A stretch of DNA of 35,127 nucleotides from Prevotella micans DSM 21469 = JCM 16134 (GTDB lineage: Bacteria; Bacteroidota; Bacteroidia; Bacteroidales; Bacteroidaceae). Both the position numbers and the translations under genes were made by a program. This document shows, one piece after another, positions 1-8,303 of this stretch. The stretch covers positions 1-35,127 of the forward strand of contig NZ_BAKH01000027.1 in the NCBI RefSeq assembly GCF_000614105.1, in the 5' to 3' direction. The notes under the pieces are model-generated. The model was not told the DNA's origin and searched no databases. It saw only the letters and a list, made by a program, of their open reading frames with translations. How positions within the stretch are numbered: the stretch's first letter is position 1; each line of letters starts with the position of its first letter.

Positions 1-704
1 TATATACACTATAAAAACAAAACACATTGTCCCTAATACCAGAAACCACTGGAAGACTACTGGAAAGACCCCCCTGGAATATACATATAAGAAGAACATC
101 TACTCCAGTACTCCTAGAATAATCGCCCGGATATACCGTAAGGAGTTCTTTATATATAAATCTACCGCGCAATCCCATACGGAATCCATTCTCTCTACTC
201 CCAGACTCCTGGAAATTACTTCCGTATTAGCGTGCGATTACATACATATCCCAGAGAGATTACATACGGAGCTCTTTCCAATTACATTTGTATTCCATTC
301 TATTTATATACGGAGACCATTCTATTTACTCCCGGATCTCCTTCTATTTATATATGTACTCTCATTGTTTTCTTAACCGAGAAATTGAATTATCATCACG
401 ATGAAAAATTAGTTTCATCATGATGATACAAACGTTTCATCGTGATGATAAATTTGTGTCATCACGATGATAATTCAATTTCTCCGGTATGTCTATGATA
501 CAACTCCCTAATGTAAATAGAAGGGAGTATGTATATAAATAGAATGGAGTACGGGAGTAATTGCCGTTTGATACGTATGGAGATACACTTCTGTACGCTT
601 AGAGATGTATATTGGTTCTATTTAGAGTTGATTCCTAGAGTTGTGGAGGTTTATACTTACTAACTACCAAATACCGTGAAAAAGAGAACCTTTAGAGATG
701 ATGA
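1..704. other. Non-coding leader rich in degenerate repeats
   Basis: There is no convincing gene in this stretch. It is AT-rich and built from recurring short words such as ggagt, actcc, ttctattta and tatatac in both orientations. The only open frame above 60 codons (232-423) has no family resemblance and is made of these words. The stretch ends at the promoter of the inositol operon. Confidence 0.6.
325..570. repeat. Long imperfect inverted repeat with four 12-bp dyads at its centre
   Basis: Left-arm text (about 325-404) recurs in inverted, imperfect form at about 460-570. The best part is a roughly 28-bp arm at 377-404 pairing with 460-487, separated by about 55 bp. The centre carries four near-copies of TCATCRYGATGA, starting near 393, 414, 436 and 459, one of them the perfect palindrome TCATCATGATGA. 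Transcribed, it would fold into a large cruciform-like hairpin just ahead of the inositol operon. It may be a decayed MITE-like element or a regulatory or terminator structure; nothing decides between these. Confidence 0.6.
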
Positions 705-735
705 TTTCAGAGTCTTATAGAATTACGTACCTTTG
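705..735 (+). promoter_or_regulatory. Bacteroidetes-type promoter for the inositol-lipid operon
   Basis: The -7 box TACCTTTG (728-735) matches TAnnTTTG exactly. A TTTC at 705-708, 19 bp upstream, resembles the -33 TTTG box. The leader to the ATG at 803 would be about 60 nt. The same -7 octamer is found upstream of the ABC-F gene and near the hxlR gene in this window. Confidence 0.5.
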
Positions 736-802
736 CCACTGCTGAAAGGAGTTGGTCTACTACCGGAAAAAGAGTCTCCTCTATTACATAATCGAACTGG
801 GA

Positions 803-1519
803 ATGAAATATGCAATCATAGCAGCGGGCGAGGGTTCGCGCCTAATATACGAAGGCGTCGTGGAGCCGAAACCGCTTGTGAAGATTGGCGGAGAAGCATT
901 GCTCGGCAGACTAATAAGGATTTTTAAGCAGAACAATGCAACCGAAATTCTTGTTATCTGTAACGAACAAATGAGGTCGGTACATCAATATCTTTTAAAA
1001 GAATCGTCGACAATGGTGCGAACAATCGTGAAGTCGACTCACAGCTCGATGCATAGCCTTTACGAACTAAGTAAGAATATGACGGGTGAGCCCTTTGTTC
1101 TGACAACTGTTGATACTGTGTTTCGTGAAGATGAGTTTGCCGATTATGCAGATACTTTTATTAAATCTGCTTCAAACGGAGTAGATGCATTGATGGGAGT
1201 AACGGAATTTGTAGACGACGAAAGTCCGCTTTACGTGGGCACGGGTGACAATATGACGGTTAACGGCTTTTATGACACTGTGCCCCTCGGAGGATGCAAA
1301 TATGTTTCGGCCGGGATATATGGTTTGACGACTCGTACACTGGAAACTCTCCGGAAATGTATTGAAAGAGGCGAAAGCAGAATGCGTAATTTCCAACGGG
1401 CGTTGATTACAGACGGGCTTTGCGTGAAAGCCTATCCCTTCTCTAAGGCGTTCGACATAGACCATACTAAAGATATTTTGAGAGCCGAAGAGTTTGTTCG
1501 TGAAGGAGGTATAGAATGA
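803..1519 (+). CDS. Sugar-phosphate-type nucleotidyltransferase, candidate inositol-phosphate cytidylyltransferase
   Basis: A 238-residue cytosolic nucleotidyltransferase of the GT-A-like family. The N-terminal nucleotide-binding loop reads AAGEGSRL (residues 7-14), followed by PKPLVKIGG (22-30) and an acidic TTVDTVF segment (101-107) where the metal-binding aspartate is expected. I start it at the ATG at 803 because the fold begins at MKYAIIAAG; the open frame runs upstream to 752 but adds 17 residues of no family character. It is the first gene of an operon with inositol-1-phosphate synthase and a CDP-alcohol phosphatidyltransferase. By analogy with archaeal inositol-1-phosphate cytidylyltransferase, the inferred reaction is CTP plus inositol phosphate to CDP-inositol. 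The sequence alone does not fix the substrate; a choline-phosphate or sugar-phosphate specificity would look the same. The stop overlaps the next start (ATGA). Confidence 0.85.
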   Translation: MKYAIIAAGEGSRLIYEGVVEPKPLVKIGGEALLGRLIRIFKQNNATEILVICNEQMRSVHQYLLKESSTMVRTIVKSTHSSMHSLYELSKNMTGEPFVLTTVDTVFREDEFADYADTFIKSASNGVDALMGVTEFVDDESPLYVGTGDNMTVNGFYDTVPLGGCKYVSAGIYGLTTRTLETLRKCIERGESRMRNFQRALITDGLCVKAYPFSKAFDIDHTKDILRAEEFVREGGIE

Positions 1520-2295
1520 GAATTCTCGGAATATTTCGTGATGAACGCTTTTCGCCTAACTCTGTGCAGAAAGACCGGGATATCATGCTTGATGTGCTAA
1601 GCAGATTGTCTGAAAGCCGAACGACTAGCGAAGAGGAAGCAATAACAATTGTTGAACAATTCGACCTGATTCTCAACATGGGACGTTTGCCGAGTACAAT
1701 GTCTTGGTTGAAACAACAAGAAGATAATGGTGCAAGAGTTGTAAATTCGGCACGAGGCGTGGAGGCATGCCGGCGAAGTAAAATGGCTGAAATAATGAAA
1801 GCATGCGCTATTCCCACTCCTTCGGAAAAGGGCAACGACGGATATTGGATAAAGCGAGGAGATGCTGCAACACAACAAGCCGAAGATGTGAAATATTGTG
1901 CGAACAAGATTGAACTAGAGAAAGCAAAGAAAGATTTCGTAGCCCGTGGAATAAACAATTTCGTTGTACAGGCACATGTGCAGGGCGACTTGATTAAATT
2001 CTACGGAGTTGAGGACACAGGGTTCTTTCGCACATTCTATCCTGGCGATGACGGAATAACAAAGTTCGGCAATGAAATAGTTAATGGTCGGCCGCACCAT
2101 TATGTCTACGACGTCGAGAAGTTAAGAGTAACTGCCGAATTATTGTCGCGTAAGCTCAACACTCCGGTGTTCGGGGGAGATGCAATAGTGACTCCGGCAG
2201 GCGATTTCTTCCTTATCGACTTCAATGACTGGCCCAGCTTTTCGCGCTGCAGAAACGAAGCAGCCAATGCCATAGCAAAGCTGGTTAAATATTGA
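1516..2295 (+). CDS. ATP-grasp enzyme of unknown substrate in the inositol operon
   Basis: A 259-residue soluble protein with an ATP-grasp-like C-terminal half. The visible marks are a nucleotide-contacting lysine in YWIKRGD (110-116), the strand pair VVQAHVQGDLIKFYG (150-164) typical of the ATP-lid region, and the metal-binding set GGDAIV (220-225) and LIDFNDWPSF (233-242), giving D222, D235 and N237. ATP-grasp enzymes either ligate carboxylates to amines or phosphorylate sugars and inositols; the ITPK1 inositol-phosphate kinases belong to this fold. Its start overlaps the nucleotidyltransferase stop by 4 bp, so the two are probably translationally coupled. An inositol(-phosphate) kinase or a head-group-modifying ligase are both possible; neither is shown by the sequence. 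I do not recognise a named family. Confidence 0.8.
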   Translation: MRILGIFRDERFSPNSVQKDRDIMLDVLSRLSESRTTSEEEAITIVEQFDLILNMGRLPSTMSWLKQQEDNGARVVNSARGVEACRRSKMAEIMKACAIPTPSEKGNDGYWIKRGDAATQQAEDVKYCANKIELEKAKKDFVARGINNFVVQAHVQGDLIKFYGVEDTGFFRTFYPGDDGITKFGNEIVNGRPHHYVYDVEKLRVTAELLSRKLNTPVFGGDAIVTPAGDFFLIDFNDWPSFSRCRNEAANAIAKLVKY

Positions 2296-2303
2296 GAACA
2301 ATA

Positions 2304-3269
2304 ATGACAGATACGAATATAGAAAACAAGAGTTTCAAAGAACTGTTGAGAGCCTCGTTAAAATCGGATGAAACCGAAGAATGGCTCGATATACATTTCA
2401 ACCGACCGGTTGGACTGTTCTTTGCTCTTATGTGGCACAGACTGGGCGTAAAGCCTAACGCTATAACCATCATGTCAATATTCCTGGGTATAGGTGCTGG
2501 CTATATGTTCTACTTCACAGACCTGACGCACAATCTCTTCGGAATATTTCTCATGATGATGGCCGATTTCTGTGATTCAACCGACGGGCAATTGGCACGA
2601 CTCACCAATCAACGCTCGATGAAAGGACGTTGTCTTGATGGATTTGCCGGTAACGTGTGGTTCTTCGCCATATATTTGGCTATCGCATTGCGCCTCTGGA
2701 ATCAGCCTGTACCAGGAATGATAGAGCAATGGGGCATTTGGGGATTGGCGCTTGCCGCATTAGCATCGTTGTTGAGCCATTCTCCGCAGACATCGTTGAG
2801 CGACTACTATAGGCAGATACATCTTTATTTCCTCAAAGGAAAAGACGGTTCAGAGCTCGATTCTTATGCCGAAGAACGCAGAATTGTAGAGGAACTGAGA
2901 GAGAAGAAAGATGTTTTCTGGGATTGGGCATTTCACATAAACTATCGAAACTATTGTAAGAGTCAAGAGCATCGTACACCTGCTTTTCAACGCCTTCATG
3001 CCAAAATAAAGAATAGATACGGCAGTATTGAGGCTCTTCCGCTAACAATTCGCGAAGAGTTTCTGAGGAACAGTAGGCCGCTCATTCCGCTAACCAATCT
3101 GCTTACGCTCAATTCGCGTCTTATAATTATATACATAACGTGTTTATTGAATTGTCCGTGGGTTTATCTGTTGGTGGAAATAACGATATACAACCTTATA
3201 TATATATATATGCACAAACGCCACGAGGCTCTTTGCGAGCGTCTATCGGCTGAAATACAGAACTCTTAA
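2304..3269 (+). CDS. CDP-alcohol phosphatidyltransferase family membrane enzyme, probable inositol-lipid synthase
   Basis: A 321-residue integral membrane protein with about five to six hydrophobic helices. The family motif DxxDGxxARx8GxxxDxxxD is present as D91, D94-G95, A98-R99, G108 and D112, but the final aspartate is replaced by G116, with N117 next to it. That aspartate is the proposed catalytic base in solved members, so the enzyme is either unusual or inactive. The N-terminal RLGVKPNAITIMS segment is typical of the family. I prefer the ATG at 2304 to the TTG at 2292, which overlaps the previous stop. In context it would join an inositol phosphate from CDP-inositol to diacylglycerol, or from CDP-DAG to inositol phosphate. 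The C-terminal part carries a long charged cytosolic loop (about residues 180-260) before the last membrane helices. Confidence 0.85.
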   Translation: MTDTNIENKSFKELLRASLKSDETEEWLDIHFNRPVGLFFALMWHRLGVKPNAITIMSIFLGIGAGYMFYFTDLTHNLFGIFLMMMADFCDSTDGQLARLTNQRSMKGRCLDGFAGNVWFFAIYLAIALRLWNQPVPGMIEQWGIWGLALAALASLLSHSPQTSLSDYYRQIHLYFLKGKDGSELDSYAEERRIVEELREKKDVFWDWAFHINYRNYCKSQEHRTPAFQRLHAKIKNRYGSIEALPLTIREEFLRNSRPLIPLTNLLTLNSRLIIIYITCLLNCPWVYLLVEITIYNLIYIYMHKRHEALCERLSAEIQNS

Positions 3270-3275
3270 CCGAAT

Positions 3276-3977
3276 ATGAAAGGATACATCTTCGACTTTG
3301 GTGGTACGCTTGATACCGCTGGCACACACTGGGGAAAAATGCTTTGGCATGCCTATGAACGACAGAATATTCCGATAGAGGAAGAAGATTTTCGTAATAC
3401 CTATGTCTATGCCGAGCGAGAGTTGGAAAGAAAGGCTATCATACGGCCTGAAAGTAGCTTCCGCGAAACACTCGAAGCGAAGATTGAGCTGGAATTCGAA
3501 TATCTCTCCGAACAAGGTTTGTTGGAGCAAACTGGTTTCAGTCTGGTGAGTATGCAAACAGCGATGTTGAACGATTTATATAGGAAGGTGAAACTAATCA
3601 CCGCTGAGAGTCGTACAGTATTGCTAAGTTTGAAAGAAAAATATCCACTCGTGCTCGTGAGTAACTTCTATGGCAACATGAACACAGTGCTGGTCGAGTT
3701 TGAACTCGATAATCTCTTCGATAGAGTAGTTGAAAGTGCTGTGGTAGGAATTCGTAAGCCTGATCTACGTATATTCCAACTTGGAATTGACGCTCTGGCT
3801 CTTAAATCCGAAAATATCACAGTGGTTGGCGACAGTTATTCAAACGATATTCTTCCCGGGCACCAGCTGGGTTGCCGCACTATTTGGTTAAAAGGCGAAA
3901 CGTGGAAAAATGAAAAGGACGACCCCTCGGCTGCCGACCTGATTATATCGTCGCTCAATGATTTAACAAGTGAATGA
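3276..3977 (+). CDS. HAD-superfamily hydrolase
   Basis: A 233-residue soluble HAD protein with a C1-type helical cap. Motif I is DFGGTL with nucleophile D7; motif II is S129 in LVSN; motif III is K161 in RKPDLRIF; motif IV is GDSYSND (D186, D191). The aspartate normally two residues after the nucleophile, which protonates the leaving group in phosphatases, is glycine (G9). This variant is tolerated in some family members but weakens a plain phosphatase call. It lies 6 bp after the phosphatidyltransferase and 65 bp before the inositol-phosphate synthase, so it probably acts on an inositol phosphate or lipid-linked phosphate in the same pathway. The substrate is inferred only from context. Confidence 0.85.
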   Translation: MKGYIFDFGGTLDTAGTHWGKMLWHAYERQNIPIEEEDFRNTYVYAERELERKAIIRPESSFRETLEAKIELEFEYLSEQGLLEQTGFSLVSMQTAMLNDLYRKVKLITAESRTVLLSLKEKYPLVLVSNFYGNMNTVLVEFELDNLFDRVVESAVVGIRKPDLRIFQLGIDALALKSENITVVGDSYSNDILPGHQLGCRTIWLKGETWKNEKDDPSAADLIISSLNDLTSE

Positions 3978-4042
3978 ACGACAGCTTCGGTTGTAATAAA
4001 CAATAGAGTAACTAACCTGTTTAAATTATAAAATACGCAAAA

Positions 4043-5350
4043 ATGAAACAATCAGAAGTAGCCCCGGCAACGGGTAAACTAGGAATCATGGTTGTAGGTT
4101 GCGGAGCAGTTTCCACCACCTTTATAACCGGTGTGTTAATGGCTCGTAAGGGACTTGCAAAGCCAATTGGTGCAATGACCCAGTACGACAAAATTCGTGT
4201 CGGAAAGAATGCAGAGAAGAAGTATCTGCACTACAAAGACATCGTACCGCTTGCCGAGCTCAAAGACATAGTCTTCGCGACATGGGATGTTTATCCGCAG
4301 AATGCATATCAGGCCACAATCTATGCTGAAGTTTTGCAGCCAAAGGATATTGAACCTGTGCGTGATGAACTCGAAGCAATACGTCCACTTAAAGCTGCTT
4401 TCGACAAGAACTACGCTAAACGGATTGACGGCGACAACGTAAAAACATGTCTAACACGCTGGGAGATGGTTGAGGAGCTGCGCCAAGACATTCGCAATTT
4501 TAAGCAACAAACAAGGTGCAGTAGAGTTGTGGTTCTCTGGGCTGCATCTACCGAGATTTATGTGCCCTACAACAAGCAATATCACAAGACGCTTGCTCAA
4601 CTTGAACAGGCAATGAAAGACGATGTGCGCGAGCAAATTGCCCCTTCGATGTGCTATGCCTATGCAGCCTTAGCCGAAAGTTGCCCTTTCATAATGGGTG
4701 CACCGAACACCACTGTCGATATTCCTGCGATGTGGGAGTTTGCCGAAAAGATGCGTATGCCTATAGCCGGAAAAGATTTCAAAACTGGTCAAACGCTTGT
4801 CAAATCGGGCTTCGCACCAATCATTAAAACTCGTAATCTGGGGTTGGCCGGATGGTTCTCTACAAATATTCTGGGTAATCGTGATGGTCTTGTGCTAGAC
4901 GAACCAGCTAACTTTCATACCAAGGAAGTTAGCAAACTTTCAACGCTCGAAACAATTTGCAAGGCCGATGAACAGCCTGATCTATACGGAGATATCTATC
5001 ATAAGGTACGCATCAACTACTACCCCCCACGCAACGATAACAAGGAGGGATGGGACAATATTGATATTTTTGGATGGATGGGATATCCGATGCAAATAAA
5101 AATCAACTTTCTCTGCCGCGATTCAATTCTAGCCGCGCCATTACTGCTAGATCTTGCACTGCTCAGCGATCTTGCCGCACGCGCCGGCCGATATGGCACG
5201 CAACGTTTCTTGAGTTTCTTCATGAAGAGTCCGATGCACGATTACACATGCGGTGAGGAAGCAGTCAACAATCTTTTTGAGCAATACACAATGCTAAAGA
5301 ATGCAATCCGCGAAATAGGCGGATATGAAGCCGATGAAGAAATCGATTAA
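4043..5350 (+). CDS. ino1: myo-inositol-1-phosphate synthase
   Basis: A 435-residue NAD-dependent synthase converting glucose 6-phosphate to 1D-myo-inositol 3-phosphate, the first step of inositol synthesis. The N-terminal dinucleotide loop is VVGCGAVST (17-25). Family blocks GKDFKTGQT (243-251) and NILGNRDG (275-282) around the catalytic lysines are present. The length fits the prokaryotic and Bacteroidetes form rather than the longer eukaryotic one. It supplies the head group for the upstream nucleotidyltransferase and phosphatidyltransferase. The 65-bp gap in front could hold a minor promoter, but I see no TAnnTTTG box. The 3' end overlaps the next gene. Rare in bacteria overall, the enzyme in Bacteroidetes is tied to phosphoinositol lipids and inositol sphingolipids. 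Confidence 0.95.
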   Translation: MKQSEVAPATGKLGIMVVGCGAVSTTFITGVLMARKGLAKPIGAMTQYDKIRVGKNAEKKYLHYKDIVPLAELKDIVFATWDVYPQNAYQATIYAEVLQPKDIEPVRDELEAIRPLKAAFDKNYAKRIDGDNVKTCLTRWEMVEELRQDIRNFKQQTRCSRVVVLWAASTEIYVPYNKQYHKTLAQLEQAMKDDVREQIAPSMCYAYAALAESCPFIMGAPNTTVDIPAMWEFAEKMRMPIAGKDFKTGQTLVKSGFAPIIKTRNLGLAGWFSTNILGNRDGLVLDEPANFHTKEVSKLSTLETICKADEQPDLYGDIYHKVRINYYPPRNDNKEGWDNIDIFGWMGYPMQIKINFLCRDSILAAPLLLDLALLSDLAARAGRYGTQRFLSFFMKSPMHDYTCGEEAVNNLFEQYTMLKNAIREIGGYEADEEID

Positions 5351-7916
5351 AATAACATTCTCTTTCATATTGTTCTGGACACTAACAAATACTGTTGGTG
5401 CCCAGACTTTATTTTTAGATGCTTCTGCGCCTAAAAACATGCATTGCTATATTGTCGACTCACAAACAGGCGACAGTATTCCATACGCCAATGCCATATA
5501 CAAGAGTCTCAAACTAACATATTCGGCTGACGCTTCTGGAACTCTGGATATCGAACGCCACGAAGGACAAACACTTACCGTTACGGCCGTGGGCTATAAG
5601 ACACGACGGGTGAAAATATCTGCCGACACTCCGGAATTACTTAAAATAACCCTTATTGCCGATTCCAAGCAACTCGACGGAATTGTAGTGCAGGCCAAGC
5701 GCAGACGCAGATATTCCAGAAAGGATAATCCTGCCGTGGAGTTAATGCGACGAGTTATAGCTGCTAAGAAACGTACAGACCTCGAAAATCATGACTACTA
5801 TCAGTTCGATAAATATCAGAAGGTCACGATGGCCATCAACAACATAACCCCTGACGACCTCGAAAGCACCATCTTTAAACGAACCCCATGGTTGCTCAAC
5901 CAGGTAGAGATGTGCCCCTATAACAATAAATTAATTCTGCCTTTCTCGGTCGACGAGACCCTTACGCAATATGTCTATCGCAAACGTCCGCGCGACGAAA
6001 AAAGCATTGTAAAAGGGCAGTCAACAAAAGGAATCTCCAATCTCATCCAAACGGGCGGAGCCCTCAATACTGTCGTGAAAGACATCTTCAAGGATATAAA
6101 CCTTTACGACGACCAAATAGCCCTACTCGAAAGCCGGTTCCCTTCACCGATCGGCTCAACAGCCATATCATTCTATCATTTCTACATAGATGACACCGTT
6201 TACGTGGCTGGAGACAAATGTATACGCCTTCAGTTCATGCCAGCCAATCAGCAAGACTTCGGATTTCGTGGCGAACTCTATGTACTTGCCGACAGCTCTC
6301 TGCATGTAAGGAAATGCGACATGCAGCTCCCTGCCGGAACAGGTGTGAACTTCGTAGAAACAATGAAATTCGAGCAGGAGTTTTCAAAGCTACCTAGCGG
6401 AGATTGGGTGCTCACAACCGATAATATGGTGGCCGAACTTATGCTAACCGATTTCCTTCAAAAGGCTATAGTCATACGCACCACCGGTCTTACCGACTAC
6501 TCCTTCGACCCTATTCCCGAGAAAATATTCAAAGGTCGCTCCAAGCTAACATATGATGTCAATGCAAAAATGCGCGACGACGACTTCTGGAAACAACACC
6601 GAATCACCCAGTTAACTAAAAGCGAAAGTGAGATGGACAATTTCATCCATCAGATGTCGCAAACCAGGAATTTCAAATGGCTTCTCATAGGCACAAAAGT
6701 TCTAATTGAAAACTTCCTAGAAACAGGAACCGAAACAACGCCCAGCAAAATCGACATTGGCCCCCTCAATACCATCGTTTCAAAGAACTATGTAGACGGC
6801 ATCCGATTCCGAGCATCGGCTCGAACAACAGCCAAACTCAATCCACACTGGTTTTTCGAGGGATATTATGCCTATGGAACCAAAACTCACAGGAACTACT
6901 ATGATGCAAAACTCACTTATTCGTTCAATAAGCCCGAATACCAACCCATCGAGTTCCCAATCAGAACCCTATCATTCGAATCAAATAGCGACGTTGAATC
7001 GCCATCCGATAAATATCTCGTTCACAATAAAGACAACATCTTCATGACCATACGCCCTGTTAAGGTTCAGAAAATGTATTTCTACAACAGGCAGAGACTA
7101 AGTTTCATGTGGGAATCGAATTACGGACTCGCTACCGGATTCGACTTCACAACAGAAAACAACCGACCCACCGGCGACCTAGTTTATCTACGAATGGATG
7201 GCTCGCCAGTACAAAAACTCCGCATGACCGAGTTGCGACTCTCACTAGAATATCGACCAGGACAGAGCTATATTAACTCGAAGCAGAAACGTCTCACTGT
7301 GAATCTAGATGCACCCATTTACAAACTAACCCACACCCTAGGTTTACGTAATGTCTTCGGCTCGGAATTCAACTTCAATCAAACCGAAGCTTCGTTCTAC
7401 AAACGAATATGGCTAGGCAGCTGGGGCAGTTTTGACATACGCCTTATGGCCGGTGCACAATGGAGCAAAGTGCCCTTCCCACTACTAATAATGCCCCCAG
7501 TGAACACCTCGTTCTTCGAGCATCAAGGTTCGTTCAACCTCATGGAAAACGTAGAATTCGTCAACGACCGCTATCTGCAATTCAACATCGCATGGAATCT
7601 CGAAGGAAAAATATTCAATCGCATACCGCTTCTCAAACGACTCAAATGGAGAGAATATGTGGCCTTCAAGGGCATGTGGGGAAAACTCACCGACAAAAAT
7701 AACCCATATCTACCGCAGAATTCAGCTGATAAACAACTGTACCGATTCCCTGGAGACACACACATAATGAACAAAGAACCCTATCTTGAAGCTGTATTCG
7801 GCATACATAACATCCTGAAAGTTCTTGAAGTAGATTACGTCCGACGCCTAACCTACACCGCCTATCCCAATATTTCGATAAACGGAATCCGCTTCGGGTT
7901 CAATTTCACCTTTTAG
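5334..7916 (+). CDS. DUF5686 / carboxypeptidase-regulatory-like outer-membrane protein
   Basis: An 860-residue exported protein. A signal peptide (KKS basic start, hydrophobic core, cleavage after VGAQ) is followed by a carboxypeptidase-D regulatory-like beta domain (about residues 35-120, ending IVVQAKRRRR). A long beta-strand-rich region follows and ends in aromatic FNFTF, the usual C-terminal signature of an outer-membrane barrel. This layout matches Bacteroidetes DUF5686 proteins, whose function is not established. I chose the ATG at 5334 over 5325 because it lies at a better distance from AGGCGG (5317-5322) and gives a clean signal peptide. The start lies inside the last codons of the inositol-phosphate synthase gene, implying coupling. 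A role in surface display or transport linked to inositol lipids is conjecture. Confidence 0.85.
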   Translation: MKKSIKITFSFILFWTLTNTVGAQTLFLDASAPKNMHCYIVDSQTGDSIPYANAIYKSLKLTYSADASGTLDIERHEGQTLTVTAVGYKTRRVKISADTPELLKITLIADSKQLDGIVVQAKRRRRYSRKDNPAVELMRRVIAAKKRTDLENHDYYQFDKYQKVTMAINNITPDDLESTIFKRTPWLLNQVEMCPYNNKLILPFSVDETLTQYVYRKRPRDEKSIVKGQSTKGISNLIQTGGALNTVVKDIFKDINLYDDQIALLESRFPSPIGSTAISFYHFYIDDTVYVAGDKCIRLQFMPANQQDFGFRGELYVLADSSLHVRKCDMQLPAGTGVNFVETMKFEQEFSKLPSGDWVLTTDNMVAELMLTDFLQKAIVIRTTGLTDYSFDPIPEKIFKGRSKLTYDVNAKMRDDDFWKQHRITQLTKSESEMDNFIHQMSQTRNFKWLLIGTKVLIENFLETGTETTPSKIDIGPLNTIVSKNYVDGIRFRASARTTAKLNPHWFFEGYYAYGTKTHRNYYDAKLTYSFNKPEYQPIEFPIRTLSFESNSDVESPSDKYLVHNKDNIFMTIRPVKVQKMYFYNRQRLSFMWESNYGLATGFDFTTENNRPTGDLVYLRMDGSPVQKLRMTELRLSLEYRPGQSYINSKQKRLTVNLDAPIYKLTHTLGLRNVFGSEFNFNQTEASFYKRIWLGSWGSFDIRLMAGAQWSKVPFPLLIMPPVNTSFFEHQGSFNLMENVEFVNDRYLQFNIAWNLEGKIFNRIPLLKRLKWREYVAFKGMWGKLTDKNNPYLPQNSADKQLYRFPGDTHIMNKEPYLEAVFGIHNILKVLEVDYVRRLTYTAYPNISINGIRFGFNFTF

Positions 7917-7935
7917 TATATGAATGTTTTATAGG

Positions 7936-7977
7936 ATACGAGTCTCAAGAAAATTTCAAGCTTTGAAACTGTGCGTT
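7936..7977 (+). repeat. 42-bp repeat, left copy of an inverted pair
   Basis: The 42 bp here recur exactly, inverted, at 15019-15060. The element begins ATACGAGTCTCAAG and contains the hairpin TTTCAA-GCT-TTGAAA (7954-7968). It lies 19 bp after the DUF5686 stop, in the sense orientation of that gene, and is followed by a run of Cs and As. A related copy with compensatory changes starts the hairpin array at 13451. Confidence 0.85.
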
Positions 7978-7989
7978 CCCCCCCCAAAA

Positions 7990-8280
7990 AAGGATAAGAA
8001 CTCAAATCGCTTTGGACAAGAATGTTGAGAAGAAGCTTAAACGATATTTTGAGAAGCATAAAATACAAATGAGAATTTGTTATTCTATCGACTTAAGTAA
8101 CGTCTCATACGAAAGAGGTTACAAATAGCTAAGGATGACTTTCGGAAAGGGAAATATATCGTAGTGGGTTTCCCTGGAGAATTATTCACCCATTATGAAT
8201 ATTATAAGACACACGGTTACAAAGGTGTCTCTTTCAATTCCAAGTTAGAATATCTTATATTACGGTTGAATGACAAATAA
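7990..8280 (+). pseudogene. Decayed or frameshifted gene of unknown function
   Basis: Two overlapping frames read as one protein if a single A is restored near 8122-8125 (AAA to AAAA). The first frame gives KNVEKKLKRYFEKHK and SIDLSNVSYERGYK; the second continues AKDDFRKGKYIVVGFPGE to a stop at 8278-8280. No start is convincing: the first in-frame ATG is at 8069 and the upstream frame runs into the 42-bp repeat. I do not recognise the family. The position next to other RHS and immunity debris suggests a former polymorphic-toxin tip or immunity gene, which is inference. Confidence 0.4.
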
Positions 8281-8303
8281 TATAACATAGGAAGTTCTAA
8301 TAT

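Noticed and set aside
232..423. Small gene in the leader
   Set aside because: It is made of the repeated leader words and overlaps the inverted repeat; no family or ribosome-binding site.
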